From: Curtobacterium sp. MR_MD2014
GTDB taxonomy: Bacteria; Actinomycetota; Actinomycetes; Actinomycetales; Microbacteriaceae
DNA length: 64,000 nucleotides
Reading direction: 5' to 3'
Assembly (NCBI RefSeq): GCF_000772085.1
Contig: NZ_CP009755.1
Coordinates: 496,001-560,000, forward strand
Below the pieces are notes generated by a model, which saw nothing but the letters and a program-made list of their open reading frames with translations, was not told the origin of the DNA and did no database searches. Numbering within the stretch: the first letter of the stretch is position 1; each line of letters begins with the position of its first letter. Position numbers and translations under genes: made by a program. Of this stretch, positions 34,601-44,443 are shown piece after piece.

Positions 34601-36076
34601 GTGGTGGCAGTGACGGCCGAGGCCGTTCACCGGCCCGTCTCGACGGGGAGCACCCGCGAGTGGAGCCGCACGTACTCGCGTCGCGTGCTCGTCACCGACC
34701 TGCTGGCGCTGATCTGGGTCGTCTTCGGCGTGCAGATCGCCTGGCTCGGGTTCGACTCGAACCTGATGACGAACACGGCGGACCTGCGCCTGAGCTACTT
34801 CGGCATCTCCGTCGTCGTCATCGCCGTCTGGATGATCGGCCTGGCGCTCTACGACACCCGTGGTGACCGCGTCATCGGCGTCGGGAGCACCGAGTACCGG
34901 CTGGTCGCGGACTCGAGCGTCCGGGTGTTCGGGCTGATCGCGATCGCCGCCTACCTGCTGCGCGTCGACCTGGCCCGCGGCTACGTGCTCATCGCGTTCC
35001 CCGTCGGCATCCTCGTGCTGCTGCTCTCGCGCTGGATGTGGCGCCAGTGGCTCGTCGCCGAGCGCAAGCACGGCGGGTACTCCGCGCGGGTCCTGCTCGT
35101 CGGTTCGACGGCGAGCGTGCTGCACATCGCACGGGAGCTCGCCCGAACGCCCGAAGCCGGCTACCGCGTGGTCGGCGCGGCCGTGTCCGACGGCACGCGG
35201 GGTCTGCTGCCAGGCTCCACCGTCGAGAGCCACGGCGGCATCGACGAGGTCACGGCAGCCCTGGCGGCGACCGGAGCGGACACCGTCGTCATCACGAGCT
35301 CAGACGACCTGCCCCCGGAGCGGGTCCGCCAGCTGAGCTGGTCGCTCGAGCCCGGACGGCAGCACCTGGTCGTCGCGCCGAGCCTGACCGACATCGGTGG
35401 CCCGCGGATCCACACCCGCCCGGTCCAGGGCCTCCCGCTCATCCACGTCGAGACCCCGACCTACTCGGGCCGGAAGCTCTACACCAAGCGGGCGTTCGAC
35501 CTGATCGGATCGGCGGCGCTCATCATCGTGCTCTCCCCGGTCCTGCTCGTGCTCGCGCTGCTCGTCAAGGTGACCTCCGCCGGGCCGGTGTTCTTCCTGC
35601 AGGAGCGCGTCGGCCTGAACGGTTCGACGTTCCACATGATCAAGTTTCGGTCGATGGTCGTCGACGCGGAGCAGCGCCTGCAGGAGCTGAGCGCGCTCGA
35701 CCGCGCCGAGGGCAACACGGTCCTGTTCAAGATGAAGAACGATCCGCGCGTCACGCGCGTCGGTGCCTTCATGCGGCGCTACAGCCTCGACGAGGTTCCG
35801 CAGTTGTTCAACGTCCTGGTCGGGAGCATGTCGTTGGTCGGACCGCGGCCCCCTCTCGCCCGAGAGGTCGAGCGGTACGACGTGCACGTACACCGACGCT
35901 TCTTGGTGAAGCCAGGGATGACCGGCCTGTGGCAGGTCAGCGGACGATCTGACCTGTCATGGGAGGACTCGGTGCGTCTCGATCTGTACTACGTGGAGAA
36001 CTGGGCCATCGTGGGGGACCTCGTGATCCTCTGGAAGACCCTACGCGCGGTCGTGGGTAGCGACGGAGCGTACTGA
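34601..36076 (+). CDS. Exopolysaccharide polyprenyl glycosylphosphotransferase (priming sugar transferase)
   Basis: A 491-residue membrane enzyme that transfers a sugar-1-phosphate to undecaprenyl phosphate, the first step of repeat-unit synthesis. Four to five N-terminal helices, a CoA-binding-like middle domain (RVLLVGSTASVLHIARELA), and the C-terminal transferase domain: KRAFDLIGSAALII membrane hairpin, KFRSMVVDAEQR, DEVPQLFNVLVGSMSLVGPRPP, KPGMTGLWQVSGRSDLSWEDSVRLDLYYVENW. Possible starts are GTG 34601, 34604 and 34610; none has a clear ribosome site. From about 35640 on, codon choice becomes visibly less G+C-biased, suggesting that a recombination junction lies inside this gene. Confidence 0.9.
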   Translation: MVAVTAEAVHRPVSTGSTREWSRTYSRRVLVTDLLALIWVVFGVQIAWLGFDSNLMTNTADLRLSYFGISVVVIAVWMIGLALYDTRGDRVIGVGSTEYRLVADSSVRVFGLIAIAAYLLRVDLARGYVLIAFPVGILVLLLSRWMWRQWLVAERKHGGYSARVLLVGSTASVLHIARELARTPEAGYRVVGAAVSDGTRGLLPGSTVESHGGIDEVTAALAATGADTVVITSSDDLPPERVRQLSWSLEPGRQHLVVAPSLTDIGGPRIHTRPVQGLPLIHVETPTYSGRKLYTKRAFDLIGSAALIIVLSPVLLVLALLVKVTSAGPVFFLQERVGLNGSTFHMIKFRSMVVDAEQRLQELSALDRAEGNTVLFKMKNDPRVTRVGAFMRRYSLDEVPQLFNVLVGSMSLVGPRPPLAREVERYDVHVHRRFLVKPGMTGLWQVSGRSDLSWEDSVRLDLYYVENWAIVGDLVILWKTLRAVVGSDGAY

Positions 36077-37605
36077 TGGGTCACTCCGCGGATCAGTCCC
36101 GCGGTCACAGGGGCCTCGCGGGGGTTTTGAGCAGTGCCGGCGCTGGGATGGCCGGACTGCTCGCGGGGATCCTTCTGCTACCGATCATCATCGCGACGGT
36201 CTCAGCTGAGCACTACGGCGTCTGGCTGGTCGTCTCCGCGGTGGCGCAGTACCTCAACTACTCCGATCTCGGTGTAGGAACCGCGATCGTTCACTTCGGG
36301 TCACGAGCACGCGCCGGCGGCGAGCAGCGGTCCCTGGGCGAGTTCCTCCAGGCGGGCCTCATCTGGAACGCGCTCGCGATGGTCGTGGTCGCACCGGCGT
36401 TCGCAGCCATTGCAACTCTGTACCTCTGGTCCACCAAGGTGCAGGCCGTTCTGTCCCCTCAGGAGACGGTCTGGCTACTGGTAGCCGGTACCGCCATGCT
36501 CGTGGCACTGCTGCTCAAGCCCTTCGGCTCCGCTCTGAACGGCGCGGGTCTTCTGCCCGTCGAACGGAGGAATCAGACGGTCGGAGTGCTGGTCAGGGTC
36601 ATGTTGACTCTCGTCGCCTGCTTCGTGTTCCGCGACATCGTCTTCGTTGCCATGGCCGAAGCAGTGGCGGTGCTGGTTCCTGTTCTGCTGTCGTGGTACA
36701 TCGTGTCTCGGCGACGACTTGCGCGGATGCGGTGGGCGGGCTTCCCGAGAGCAACCCTGCGCTACATGTTGTCCTACAGCACGCGAGCCTTCGCGGTGAA
36801 CGCTGTCGGCGCGCTCCTCCTGCAAGCGGGGACCATTGCAGCAGGAGTGACGCTCCGGCCGCAGGACGTGACGTACTACAACGCCGCGTTCCGTGTGTAC
36901 ACGAGTGTGCGGCAGCTGATCGGCTGGGCGAACGATCCGTTCCGCCCGGCGCTCAGCCGGCTCAATGTGATCTCACGAGATCAAGCGCGCACCGCGCTCC
37001 TTGCGATCTCTTTCGTGACGCTTTCGGTCAGCGCGATCGGTTGTGCGGTGCTGATGATCGCATCGCGCGACCTCGTCCGCGTGTGGTTGGGAGCGGGCGT
37101 ACCGGTAGAGGCCATCGCTTTGACCATGGTCGTGCTGCTCGCAGGCTTGCTGGTCAACGCGGTTCATCTCCCGCTCATACCCGCGGCGGACGCAGCAGGA
37201 TTCCCCGGCGTGTTCTTCGTGCCGCAACTCGTGTGGATGGTGCTGACCGTCATCGGTTCCCTGCTGTTCGGGCACCTCCTCGGGCTGCCGGGCGTTGCTC
37301 TCGGCCTCACGCTGCCGCTCGCCCTCGTCGAGCCCGTCTACCTCACCCGGGCCTCTCGTGTCCTGGAGTTCTCGCTTCGAACCTGGACGCGCAGCGTCGC
37401 CGTACCGGTGTTCCTCCTGATGCTCGGCGGAAGTGTGGCGGCAGCTTCAGTCAGTCTCATCCTCGCGAACTGGTTCGCGGGGCTCGCCGCCTCTGATTTC
37501 CTCGTGGCGGCCGCTTTCTTGTTCGGAAGTGGAGTCGTCGCGGTGTCGATGAAGAACCGTGTGCCGTGGCGGAGTTTCATCACGATGGGAAGGCTTGAAC
37601 TGTGA
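36076..37605 (+). CDS. Polysaccharide flippase (Wzx-like, MATE/MVF superfamily)
   Basis: A 509-residue membrane protein with about 12-14 hydrophobic segments, starting GVLSSAGAGMAGLLAGILLLPI and with YGVWLVVSAVAQYLNYSDLGVGTAIVHF, a Wzx-type N-terminal pattern. It would flip the lipid-linked repeat unit across the membrane. ATG 36076 overlaps the preceding TGA by one base (TGATG), indicating coupled translation. The base composition is lower in G+C than at 1-35 kb. Confidence 0.85.
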   Translation: MGHSADQSRGHRGLAGVLSSAGAGMAGLLAGILLLPIIIATVSAEHYGVWLVVSAVAQYLNYSDLGVGTAIVHFGSRARAGGEQRSLGEFLQAGLIWNALAMVVVAPAFAAIATLYLWSTKVQAVLSPQETVWLLVAGTAMLVALLLKPFGSALNGAGLLPVERRNQTVGVLVRVMLTLVACFVFRDIVFVAMAEAVAVLVPVLLSWYIVSRRRLARMRWAGFPRATLRYMLSYSTRAFAVNAVGALLLQAGTIAAGVTLRPQDVTYYNAAFRVYTSVRQLIGWANDPFRPALSRLNVISRDQARTALLAISFVTLSVSAIGCAVLMIASRDLVRVWLGAGVPVEAIALTMVVLLAGLLVNAVHLPLIPAADAAGFPGVFFVPQLVWMVLTVIGSLLFGHLLGLPGVALGLTLPLALVEPVYLTRASRVLEFSLRTWTRSVAVPVFLLMLGGSVAAASVSLILANWFAGLAASDFLVAAAFLFGSGVVAVSMKNRVPWRSFITMGRLEL

Positions 37606-38675
37606 GCGAGATGATCGACCGGATCGGTAGGAGCGTTCCGCGCACGATGGACCAGCTGCGGGAGGAGACGCGAGACGTCTTCGCCTCGCTCCTCGGTACG
37701 CATCGCGAAGTGGCACTGCTCGACTTCCCGAACCACCAGAACGTGGGCGATGCGATGATCTGGCGCGGTGAACTCGACCACCTGCGAGCAATCGGTGTCC
37801 GTGTGCACTACAGCTCCGACGTTCAGCGATTCTCACCCGCGCTCCTGGAGAAGCTCGTCCCGGAGGGACCGATCCTGCTGCACGGCGGCGGTAATTTCGG
37901 AGACCTGTGGCCACAGTTCCAGATCTTCCGTGAGCAGGTAGTTCAGAGGTTCCCGAAGCGGAAGATCGTACAACTCCCGCAATCGATCGAGTTTCAGGAT
38001 GAAGCGGCTGCTGCGCGCGCCAACGAGATCTTCGCGCAGCACCCCGACTTTCACTTGCTGGTACGTGATCGGCGCTCGTACGAACGAGCTCGGGCATTAC
38101 TGCCTGACGTGCAGACGTCGTTCTGCCACGATGCGGCCCTCGGCTGGCAGCCCTCGACCGAGACGTCCGCTCGCAGGCAGGGCATCCTGGTTCTTGCACG
38201 CCGGGACCACGAGCGGGGAGCAGGGATCCTACCGGCGGTCCGAGCAGCGCTCGGACCGCAAGACGAGGTCGCTGATTGGGGCCTACGCAGCCTCGACAAG
38301 GCCCTCTGGCAGGTGAGCCGGATGCCGCTCGGACTGGCGCGGAAGTTCCCCGGACTCGGATCGTCTCGCAGTTACTACGTGTTGATGAAGCTGTCCTACG
38401 CTGCCCTCAATCGCCTGAACCTTCGTGACGGGCAACGGCTGTTCAACGCACGCGCGCTGGTCGCGACAGACCGACTGCACGCCCATGTACTCGCATTGCT
38501 GCTCGGCAAACCCCACGTCGTTGCGGACAACTCGTACGGAAAGATCGCGGGTGTGATCGAAGCCAGTACCAAGGATCTTGGAGAGTTCTTGTTCATCGAC
38601 GATGAGAGCGATGCTGCTGCTTGGCTCCAGGCCCGCAAGAGCACGCCCGAGCGGGCAAAGCGAGGTCGAGCGTGA
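37602..38675 (+). CDS. Polysaccharide pyruvyl transferase family protein
   Basis: A 357-residue cytosolic protein. LLDFPNHQNVGDAMIWRGE near the start, LHGGGNFGDLWP and IVQLPQSIEFQ are hallmark stretches of the pyruvyl transferase/CsaB-like family, which transfers pyruvate from phosphoenolpyruvate to sugars as ketals, giving acidic polymer. ATDRLHAHVLALLLGKPHVVADNSYGKI near residue 265-292 is the conserved C-terminal block. GTG 37602 overlaps the flippase stop by four bases. A second overlap joins it to the glycosyltransferase. Confidence 0.88.
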   Translation: MSEMIDRIGRSVPRTMDQLREETRDVFASLLGTHREVALLDFPNHQNVGDAMIWRGELDHLRAIGVRVHYSSDVQRFSPALLEKLVPEGPILLHGGGNFGDLWPQFQIFREQVVQRFPKRKIVQLPQSIEFQDEAAAARANEIFAQHPDFHLLVRDRRSYERARALLPDVQTSFCHDAALGWQPSTETSARRQGILVLARRDHERGAGILPAVRAALGPQDEVADWGLRSLDKALWQVSRMPLGLARKFPGLGSSRSYYVLMKLSYAALNRLNLRDGQRLFNARALVATDRLHAHVLALLLGKPHVVADNSYGKIAGVIEASTKDLGEFLFIDDESDAAAWLQARKSTPERAKRGRA

Positions 38676-39697
38676 CAACAAGTCCGGACGTCAGCGTGCA
38701 CTTCGCCGAGGGGCGAGACGTCTCGACCTGGGAACGGCGGCATCAGCAAGGCGAGGTGCCGGACCGGTGGCCCTACGGCCTGGATGGATTGACCAAGCAC
38801 TTCCCGACTGCGAAGGCTCGGGAGGTCGGGGCACTCGCTCCGACGAAGTTGCTCCGATCGCTCTTCCTCAGACGGAGTGGACCCGTCGATGGCGGGTCTG
38901 TCCAGCTGAGCTGGGAAGAGGACGTCGCGCTCCGGATGCTGCAGGAATCGCCGACAGGCAAAGTGTTGACGGGCGTGATCTGGGCAACTGACACAGACTC
39001 GTCGCTCAGCGCGAAGGTCAAGCGCTTCCTCATCCGTCGTGCGCTTCGTCGTGCACACCTCGTCTGGGCCTTGAGTCGTCCGCAAGTCGACGTCGTTTCA
39101 CGCTGGCTCGGGCCGGGCGGCCCGCCTGTTCGCTACCTCCGGTTCGGCGTGGACCCAGATTTCTGGGCAGAACAGCAGTTCCCGCAACGGCCCATGCTGT
39201 TCAGCGCAGGGGGCGACCGGGACCGGGACCCGGCGACACTCCTCAAAGCCATTGAGATCGTACGACGCACCCGACCGGACATCGATGTCCTCGTGCAGTC
39301 GCGGACGGCTCTTACGCCCCCTGACGGCGTGAAGATCGTTCCGTACCTCACTCACTCTGAGCTGCGAGCCGCCTACGGTCGTGCAAGCGTCGTAGCAATC
39401 GCCACCAGGCCGAACCTGCATGCATCAGGGATGACCGTGTCGCTCGAGGCGATGGCGGTCGGCCGACCAGTGGTGATCACCTCCACAGCCGGCATCGACG
39501 ACTACGTCGCGCACGGCAGCACTGGTTTCCTGGTGCAACCCGGGGACCACGAGGCAATGGCCCGCCACATCATCGGCCTGCTCGACGACCACGCGGCTGC
39601 GGCGACCATGGGGCGTCGAGCACGTGAGCGGGTGGAGGAGCACTTCACCTCGGCGCGGATGTCAGACGACATCGCTGCGTTCGCAATGACCATCTGA
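38672..39697 (+). CDS. Glycosyltransferase family 4-like protein
   Basis: A 341-residue GT-B glycosyltransferase. The C-terminal donor-binding half shows LFSAGGDRDRDPATLLKAI, a strand-loop VQSRTALTPPDGVKIVPYLTHSELRAAYGRASVVAIAT, and the family motif ASGMTVSLEAMAVGRPVVITST with E-A (E-x7-E region). GTG 38672 overlaps the upstream stop by four bases. Donor and acceptor sugars cannot be assigned. Confidence 0.82.
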   Translation: MTTSPDVSVHFAEGRDVSTWERRHQQGEVPDRWPYGLDGLTKHFPTAKAREVGALAPTKLLRSLFLRRSGPVDGGSVQLSWEEDVALRMLQESPTGKVLTGVIWATDTDSSLSAKVKRFLIRRALRRAHLVWALSRPQVDVVSRWLGPGGPPVRYLRFGVDPDFWAEQQFPQRPMLFSAGGDRDRDPATLLKAIEIVRRTRPDIDVLVQSRTALTPPDGVKIVPYLTHSELRAAYGRASVVAIATRPNLHASGMTVSLEAMAVGRPVVITSTAGIDDYVAHGSTGFLVQPGDHEAMARHIIGLLDDHAAAATMGRRARERVEEHFTSARMSDDIAAFAMTI

Positions 39698-39876
39698 AGT
39701 CAATGCCGGAGGAGACGTCGGTTGGGGGCGCTCCGCTTGATCGCTCCTTCACCATCTTCTTGGTACTGGAGGTGACGGTCGGTCTTGCGCGGCTGGCCGT
39801 GCTGCCGACGCGTGCAGAGGGCTATCGAGGGCAAGTTCTCATCACTCGACTCAGCTCGGACGGTCTCGCTTTGCCC
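39698..39876. other. 179-base gap between convergent genes, no gene seen
   Basis: The sequence is of mixed composition with no clear hairpin longer than a few bases and no credible frame. It separates the ends of the glycosyltransferase (+) and acyltransferase (-) genes. Confidence 0.5.
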
Positions 39877-40950
39877 TCAAGGTGTTGCGCCCGGCGCGAC
39901 TGTGACGTCGCGGCTGGAGAGTCGCTTGAGCCTGAGCGCTGGCTTCTCGACAGTCCTCCACGAGAGCCAGGCGATCCCCCAGGTAATGACGAGCGCCAAC
40001 GGGACGAGCCACCAAGATGTAACCACTCCGGACCAAAGGAGCAGGTTGATCACCAGTACGTGCCAGATGTAGGTGCTGTAGCTGAGATCCCCTATCCAGG
40101 TGGTGATCCTTCCGAGCCATCGTGGGCCGTGGTAACCGAAGAACACGACCATGTAGCTCAGCGGTACGGCGATCAGGAACGGCGACAGAGGTCCAAGCGC
40201 ATCAGTATTCAGAGCGAGGAGCTTGACGGGCAGGTACACAAGGCAGCTCAAGGCAAACAGCCACCATCGAGCGGGAATCCTGTCTCGATACTTCGCCCAG
40301 AACATGCCCGCAGCGAAGAAGCCGGCCCGCTCTACGAAGGTGTGGTGGATGACGGCTTCGGCCGTCGTTCCAGCCAAACCGACGAGACTGTTCACGATCA
40401 GTGTTCCCAAGATGAAAACCGCCAGCATCTTCGGGAAGCCGAAACGTTGAGCGGCCATCACGAGAACTGGTACGACCAGGTAGAAACTGACCTCGGCAGG
40501 GATGGTGTACAGCTGGCCGTTGATCACGCCGGTTCCGACGTTCTCCCAAATTGGCGGATCGTAGTTCGGCAACAGAAGTAGGCTGCTACCGAGCCACACA
40601 ACGATCGGATAGCTGAGAAGATCGGCGAGCGCAATCGCTCCGGCAGCAAGTAGGACGAGTGGGGCGACGACAGCGAACGCGTATATGCCCGGTGCGACCC
40701 GCAAGTAGCGATTCCAGAAGAAATCGCGCCAGCGCCCCGTTCGGATCCACGTGGTTTCGCCCGATCTGTAGACGAGCATGCCGCTCATGATGAAGAACAT
40801 GCCGACACCGTCGAAGAGTTGCGATGCGTTCCAGAGGAAGCTTGTGCGGAAGTCAGCCTGCGCATGGGCGAGTACCACGACTGAGGCTGCGAAGAGACGG
40901 AGGAAGTCGAGAGCGTTCTCACGCGCCGGGCGAGCATGTTCGACGGCCAC
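39877..40950 (-). CDS. Acyltransferase family 3 (O-acetyltransferase) membrane protein
   Basis: A 357-residue protein with about ten membrane helices. ENALDFLRLFAASVVVLAHA at the start carries the conserved F-R-x-x-A and H of acyltransferase-3 proteins, FFIMSGMLVYRS and RDFFWNRYLRVAPG follow, and SYSTYIWHVLVINLLLWSG is near the end. It probably O-acetylates a sugar of the polymer. A TAGGCT -10-like hexamer lies about 30 bases upstream of ATG 40950. Its orientation opposes its neighbours. Confidence 0.9.
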   Translation of the reverse strand: MAVEHARPARENALDFLRLFAASVVVLAHAQADFRTSFLWNASQLFDGVGMFFIMSGMLVYRSGETTWIRTGRWRDFFWNRYLRVAPGIYAFAVVAPLVLLAAGAIALADLLSYPIVVWLGSSLLLLPNYDPPIWENVGTGVINGQLYTIPAEVSFYLVVPVLVMAAQRFGFPKMLAVFILGTLIVNSLVGLAGTTAEAVIHHTFVERAGFFAAGMFWAKYRDRIPARWWLFALSCLVYLPVKLLALNTDALGPLSPFLIAVPLSYMVVFFGYHGPRWLGRITTWIGDLSYSTYIWHVLVINLLLWSGVVTSWWLVPLALVITWGIAWLSWRTVEKPALRLKRLSSRDVTVAPGATP

Positions 40951-41034
40951 CGGGCCCCTTCCGTCGGTTCAACGGTAGCCTAGAGGATCCCACGGGGGTG
41001 TTGAGAGGTAGTCACTGCCGGTAGGGTCAGCGCT

Positions 41035-42456
41035 GTGCAGAGAATCATCATCCCGGCGGGGAGCGTGGTCGCGACGCTTCTCGCGGCCTACGCGATCGTG
41101 CAGTCGCCCCTGGCCCTGGTTCCTCTGCTCGCAGTGGGCGTCGTTCTGCTCTTGCTCATGCGGCCGACCTGGTCGATCTACCTGGCATTGATACTGTCGA
41201 GTATCGCGCTCCCAGCGGCGTTGCCTACGACGTTCGAACTGGCCGGCGCCACGCTGCACGCGCACGAGCCGTTCCTCCTCGTCGCTCTTGTCTACTCCTT
41301 GACGCAGTACCCAAGTACCCGTAGATCGAACCTGATCGTTCTTGCGTTCGCAGCATCCATCGCTGTCGCACTGCTCGTTGGTTTCGCGCAACAGAACGCG
41401 GTGTCGAAGATCCTCTACGACGTGCGCCCTCTACTTGAGTGCGTTGCCGCCGCCATGATCGCGTCCCGCATCTTCGGGACGCCTCTCGGGCATCAATGCT
41501 TCAAGGTGCTCGGATGGGTGCTCTGGATATCGGCCGCGGTCACCCTCGCGGGAGCGACGACGGGCCTCGAGGTTGGCGGTCGTACAGAGGACGCTTCACT
41601 GACCTTGGTGTCGGGTAACAGCGCGGCAGCGACGCGTCTTCTCACCGAGGCGACCTTCCCGGCTCTCGCAGTCCTGTGCGCCGTCGTAGCGCTCTCCGTC
41701 GCGGGACGTATCCGGATCGTTGACTCGTGGATGCTCAGTGCGCCGGCACTCCTGATCACAGTGCTCAGCTTCTCGCGCAACTCGATCCTTGCTGTTGCGG
41801 TTGCCATCCTCTTCGCAGTCGTCGCTAGTCGAAGCGTCGGCTCCTTCGTGCGCGGTTCCCTCATCGTCATCACGGCTCTTTCGGTCTTCGGGCTCCTCGT
41901 CTTGTTGGGACCCGTGCTCTCAACGCTCCCTGGCGGTGACTTCGTCAATACGCAGGTACACAGCTACAGCGATCGAGTCATCGGCGGGCTCACTTCGACA
42001 GTTCAGTCCACCGACCCGTCCGTTCAGTTCCGTGCTCGGGAGAACTCGTTCCTGATGCAGGGATTCCTCTCGTCACCGTTCATTGGCCACGGTTTCGGGT
42101 ATGCCTACAAGCCGTCCACGGGCACCGCAAGCTTCCTCGTGGACTATGCGCCGTACTTCGCCCACAACTTCTACGGATGGGTCGCAGTCAAGGGCGGAGC
42201 GGTGAGCGTTCTACTACTCGTCGCTAGTTTCGCGAGCCCCCTGCTGCGCGCGGCAAAGTGCGCCTCGACTTCGACCTTCGCGCTTGCGACTGCCTTCGTC
42301 GCCATGCTCGCGGTATCGATCGTCGCCCCGGTTGCTTTGAGCACAAACTCCGCTGTGCTGTTCGGCGGTCTTCTCGGCGCACTCGCGGCTTCGACGGACA
42401 GGAACTCCCGGAACGAGCCAGTTGTCGAAACGCTTCCGGTGCTTGCGACACGCTGA
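41035..42456 (+). CDS. O-antigen polymerase/ligase-like protein (Wzy)
   Basis: A 473-residue membrane protein with about 11-12 hydrophobic segments. A large loop carries FRARENSFLMQGFLSSPFIGHGFG and DYAPYFAHNFYGWVAVKGG, the Wzy-C/O-antigen ligase pattern (G-x-G-F-G and H-N-x-Y). It should polymerize repeat units outside the membrane. GTG 41035 stands seven bases after TAGGGT (41022-41027), a leaderless promoter. Confidence 0.83.
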   Translation: MQRIIIPAGSVVATLLAAYAIVQSPLALVPLLAVGVVLLLLMRPTWSIYLALILSSIALPAALPTTFELAGATLHAHEPFLLVALVYSLTQYPSTRRSNLIVLAFAASIAVALLVGFAQQNAVSKILYDVRPLLECVAAAMIASRIFGTPLGHQCFKVLGWVLWISAAVTLAGATTGLEVGGRTEDASLTLVSGNSAAATRLLTEATFPALAVLCAVVALSVAGRIRIVDSWMLSAPALLITVLSFSRNSILAVAVAILFAVVASRSVGSFVRGSLIVITALSVFGLLVLLGPVLSTLPGGDFVNTQVHSYSDRVIGGLTSTVQSTDPSVQFRARENSFLMQGFLSSPFIGHGFGYAYKPSTGTASFLVDYAPYFAHNFYGWVAVKGGAVSVLLLVASFASPLLRAAKCASTSTFALATAFVAMLAVSIVAPVALSTNSAVLFGGLLGALAASTDRNSRNEPVVETLPVLATR

Positions 42457-42620
42457 TTCGATACGCCGTTCACAAGGTGCGGACCACGCTGCGGAGCGTT
42501 CATCGTGCTGCATCGTCGCAACAACTGAGATTGCTGTGGTCCAACCTGTCTGCCGGGGCGACCGGTCGTCGTGCGGGTCGAGCGTTCTGATCAGGGCGCA
42601 AGCGCCCGCCGGTGAAGTAG

Positions 42621-43571
42621 CTACATCGCTGCCCATTCGTGCGCGGCGCGCCCTCTTGCCTGGGCGGATATCGAGGTCATTTCGTGTTCGGATACACCGA
42701 GCGCTGCGCGGATGGCGCGGATCCAGTCAGCGGATGACGACTCCGCCAGCAAATCGAGCCTCTCGGAAAGTAGATCAGACAATGAACTGTCTGAGGGGCC
42801 GACAAACGGCGTCCCGGTCTCGAGACACCGAACCGCGACGCCGCTCTGGAAGAAGCGGCGGTACGGGATGAGCACGACCGAGGCTGAACGGATGAGGTCG
42901 TCGAGTTCTGCTTCCGGAACGAAGCGGTCGTCGACCTCCCAGCCGGCCACCTTCGGCCAGCCTCGACCCGTGATCGTGCACCGTGACGCGGGATGTTCCG
43001 CAGCGATCGATCGCAGGAGATCGGTATCTCGGTCCGCCTTGTACTGCCCGAGGACCCGTATGACCGTGTGCTCCGGGCGCTGTCGCTGCAGGTCCGGTTC
43101 GAGGATCGGATGGGGAAGCACGCGGATCGTTGCACGAGGGAGCGCCCGCCGCACTTCGTCCGATGCTTGATGGCTCAGGACGATGATCTTCGCGTGGCGA
43201 CCCAGGGTGCGTGCTGCGGAACGAGCCAGCTTGCCGTACCCGACTGCACGGACCAGCGGTACGGGATCATGCACGGTCAGCCAGGAGTTGGGAAGGACAA
43301 CCGCCGTCAGCAGAAGGTCCAGGTAGCCGAGCACCGGCCAGGTGATGATCGCGGTACTTCCGGGCGCCCGGCGTTGCCGGGAACGAGCGATCATCAGGGA
43401 TTTGATGTACCTGCTCACCCAGCGGTAGCGAGACTCATGGCTCACCGATGGTTCCTCGAACTCGAGGACCAGCGGGTCCTGCAGCGATTCCCGCAGGACG
43501 CTGACGAGTTCCGAACGGTAGTGGAGAAGTGCACCACCGAGAGGGTTGATCACCAGTGTGCGCCGCGTCAA
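42621..43571 (-). CDS. Glycosyltransferase (GT-B type)
   Basis: A 316-residue protein. SWLTVHDPVPLVRAVGYGKLARSAAR in the acceptor half and VIRVLGQYKADRDTDLLRSIAAEH then PYRRFFQSGVAVRCLETGTPFVGP in the donor half fit a GT-B glycosyltransferase, although the usual GT4 E-x7-E is only partly kept (CLETGTPFV). The length is short for the family. ATG 43571 overlaps the upstream gene stop by four bases. It is the last of four minus-strand glycosyltransferase genes. Confidence 0.7.
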   Translation of the reverse strand: MTRRTLVINPLGGALLHYRSELVSVLRESLQDPLVLEFEEPSVSHESRYRWVSRYIKSLMIARSRQRRAPGSTAIITWPVLGYLDLLLTAVVLPNSWLTVHDPVPLVRAVGYGKLARSAARTLGRHAKIIVLSHQASDEVRRALPRATIRVLPHPILEPDLQRQRPEHTVIRVLGQYKADRDTDLLRSIAAEHPASRCTITGRGWPKVAGWEVDDRFVPEAELDDLIRSASVVLIPYRRFFQSGVAVRCLETGTPFVGPSDSSLSDLLSERLDLLAESSSADWIRAIRAALGVSEHEMTSISAQARGRAAHEWAAM

Positions 43572-44443
43572 CGGGTCATCCTCTCGGTCAGACCTCGAAC
43601 GATTCCCTTCACCACGTCGATGACAGGTCGCAAGGATCTCCTCCGAACCACAAGAGGTAGCGCCATTCTCAAGGCGACGAACGGCAGTAGTACCAGGCGT
43701 CGAGATTCGCCGTTGAGACGGTGCAGAAGCGCGAGGTTCCGTCCGAAGTACAACATGGGCGTGCCGTTCGAGCTCTGGCGAACCCTTGCCTCAGGAACCC
43801 AAACGACCTCGAAACCGGCTCGAGCTATCCGAAGGTGGAGGTCAACCTCTTCGACGTACATGAAGAAGACTTCGTTGACCCGAAGTTCTGACAGCAGCTG
43901 CGCTCTGTAGAGGACGAACGCGCCGTCGAGCCACTCTCGACGAGTTGGTGACCCCGACTGCTGCACCGCGTGGACGTCCGCTCGATGATCGTGGTGCCGC
44001 GGTACTCTCGCCCACCGTGTGAACCGTCCACCGGTCGACCACACCTTGTCCGCGCCGTCCACCCTGCTGATGAGGGTCGGACCGGCGGCACCGATGTTCG
44101 GTGCAGAGCGAACCGCGTCGACGAGGGCGCCTACAGAACCGTCGGCAATCTCAACCTCGTGCGTTGCGACGAGGAGGAGATCGTACGTTGCGTGCGCCTG
44201 GAGCTCTCGCACACCGGCGTTCACAGCGGCACCGTATCCGTGATTTGCCACGCTGAGCAGTCGGGTTGAACCCGGCAGGAGCGTCCTGAGTCGGTCTTCG
44301 GAATCGTCTTGATCGCTGTTGTCGACAACGACGATGTTCTCTGGCGCCACCCCCTCGTGCACCAGGTCGGACAGTACTTTCTCGATTGTTTCGTAGCTGC
44401 GGTGATGAACGACGATTGCTCCGAGGACCTTCTTCGTCGTCAT
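43568..44443 (-). CDS. Glycosyltransferase family 2
   Basis: A 291-residue GT-A enzyme. VLGAIVVHHRSYETIEKVLSDL, IVVVDNSDQDDSEDRL and NHGYGAAVNAGVRELQ form the nucleotide-binding fold; REWLDGAFVLYRAQLL and FFMYVEEVDLHLRIARAGFEVVWVPEARVRQSS carry the E-x-D-x-x-R acceptor block, typical of rhamnosyl/galactofuranosyl transferases. The ATG 44443 start (MTTKK) overlaps the stop of the preceding gene; a longer upstream frame is a shadow. Confidence 0.88.
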   Translation of the reverse strand: MTTKKVLGAIVVHHRSYETIEKVLSDLVHEGVAPENIVVVDNSDQDDSEDRLRTLLPGSTRLLSVANHGYGAAVNAGVRELQAHATYDLLLVATHEVEIADGSVGALVDAVRSAPNIGAAGPTLISRVDGADKVWSTGGRFTRWARVPRHHDHRADVHAVQQSGSPTRREWLDGAFVLYRAQLLSELRVNEVFFMYVEEVDLHLRIARAGFEVVWVPEARVRQSSNGTPMLYFGRNLALLHRLNGESRRLVLLPFVALRMALPLVVRRRSLRPVIDVVKGIVRGLTERMTR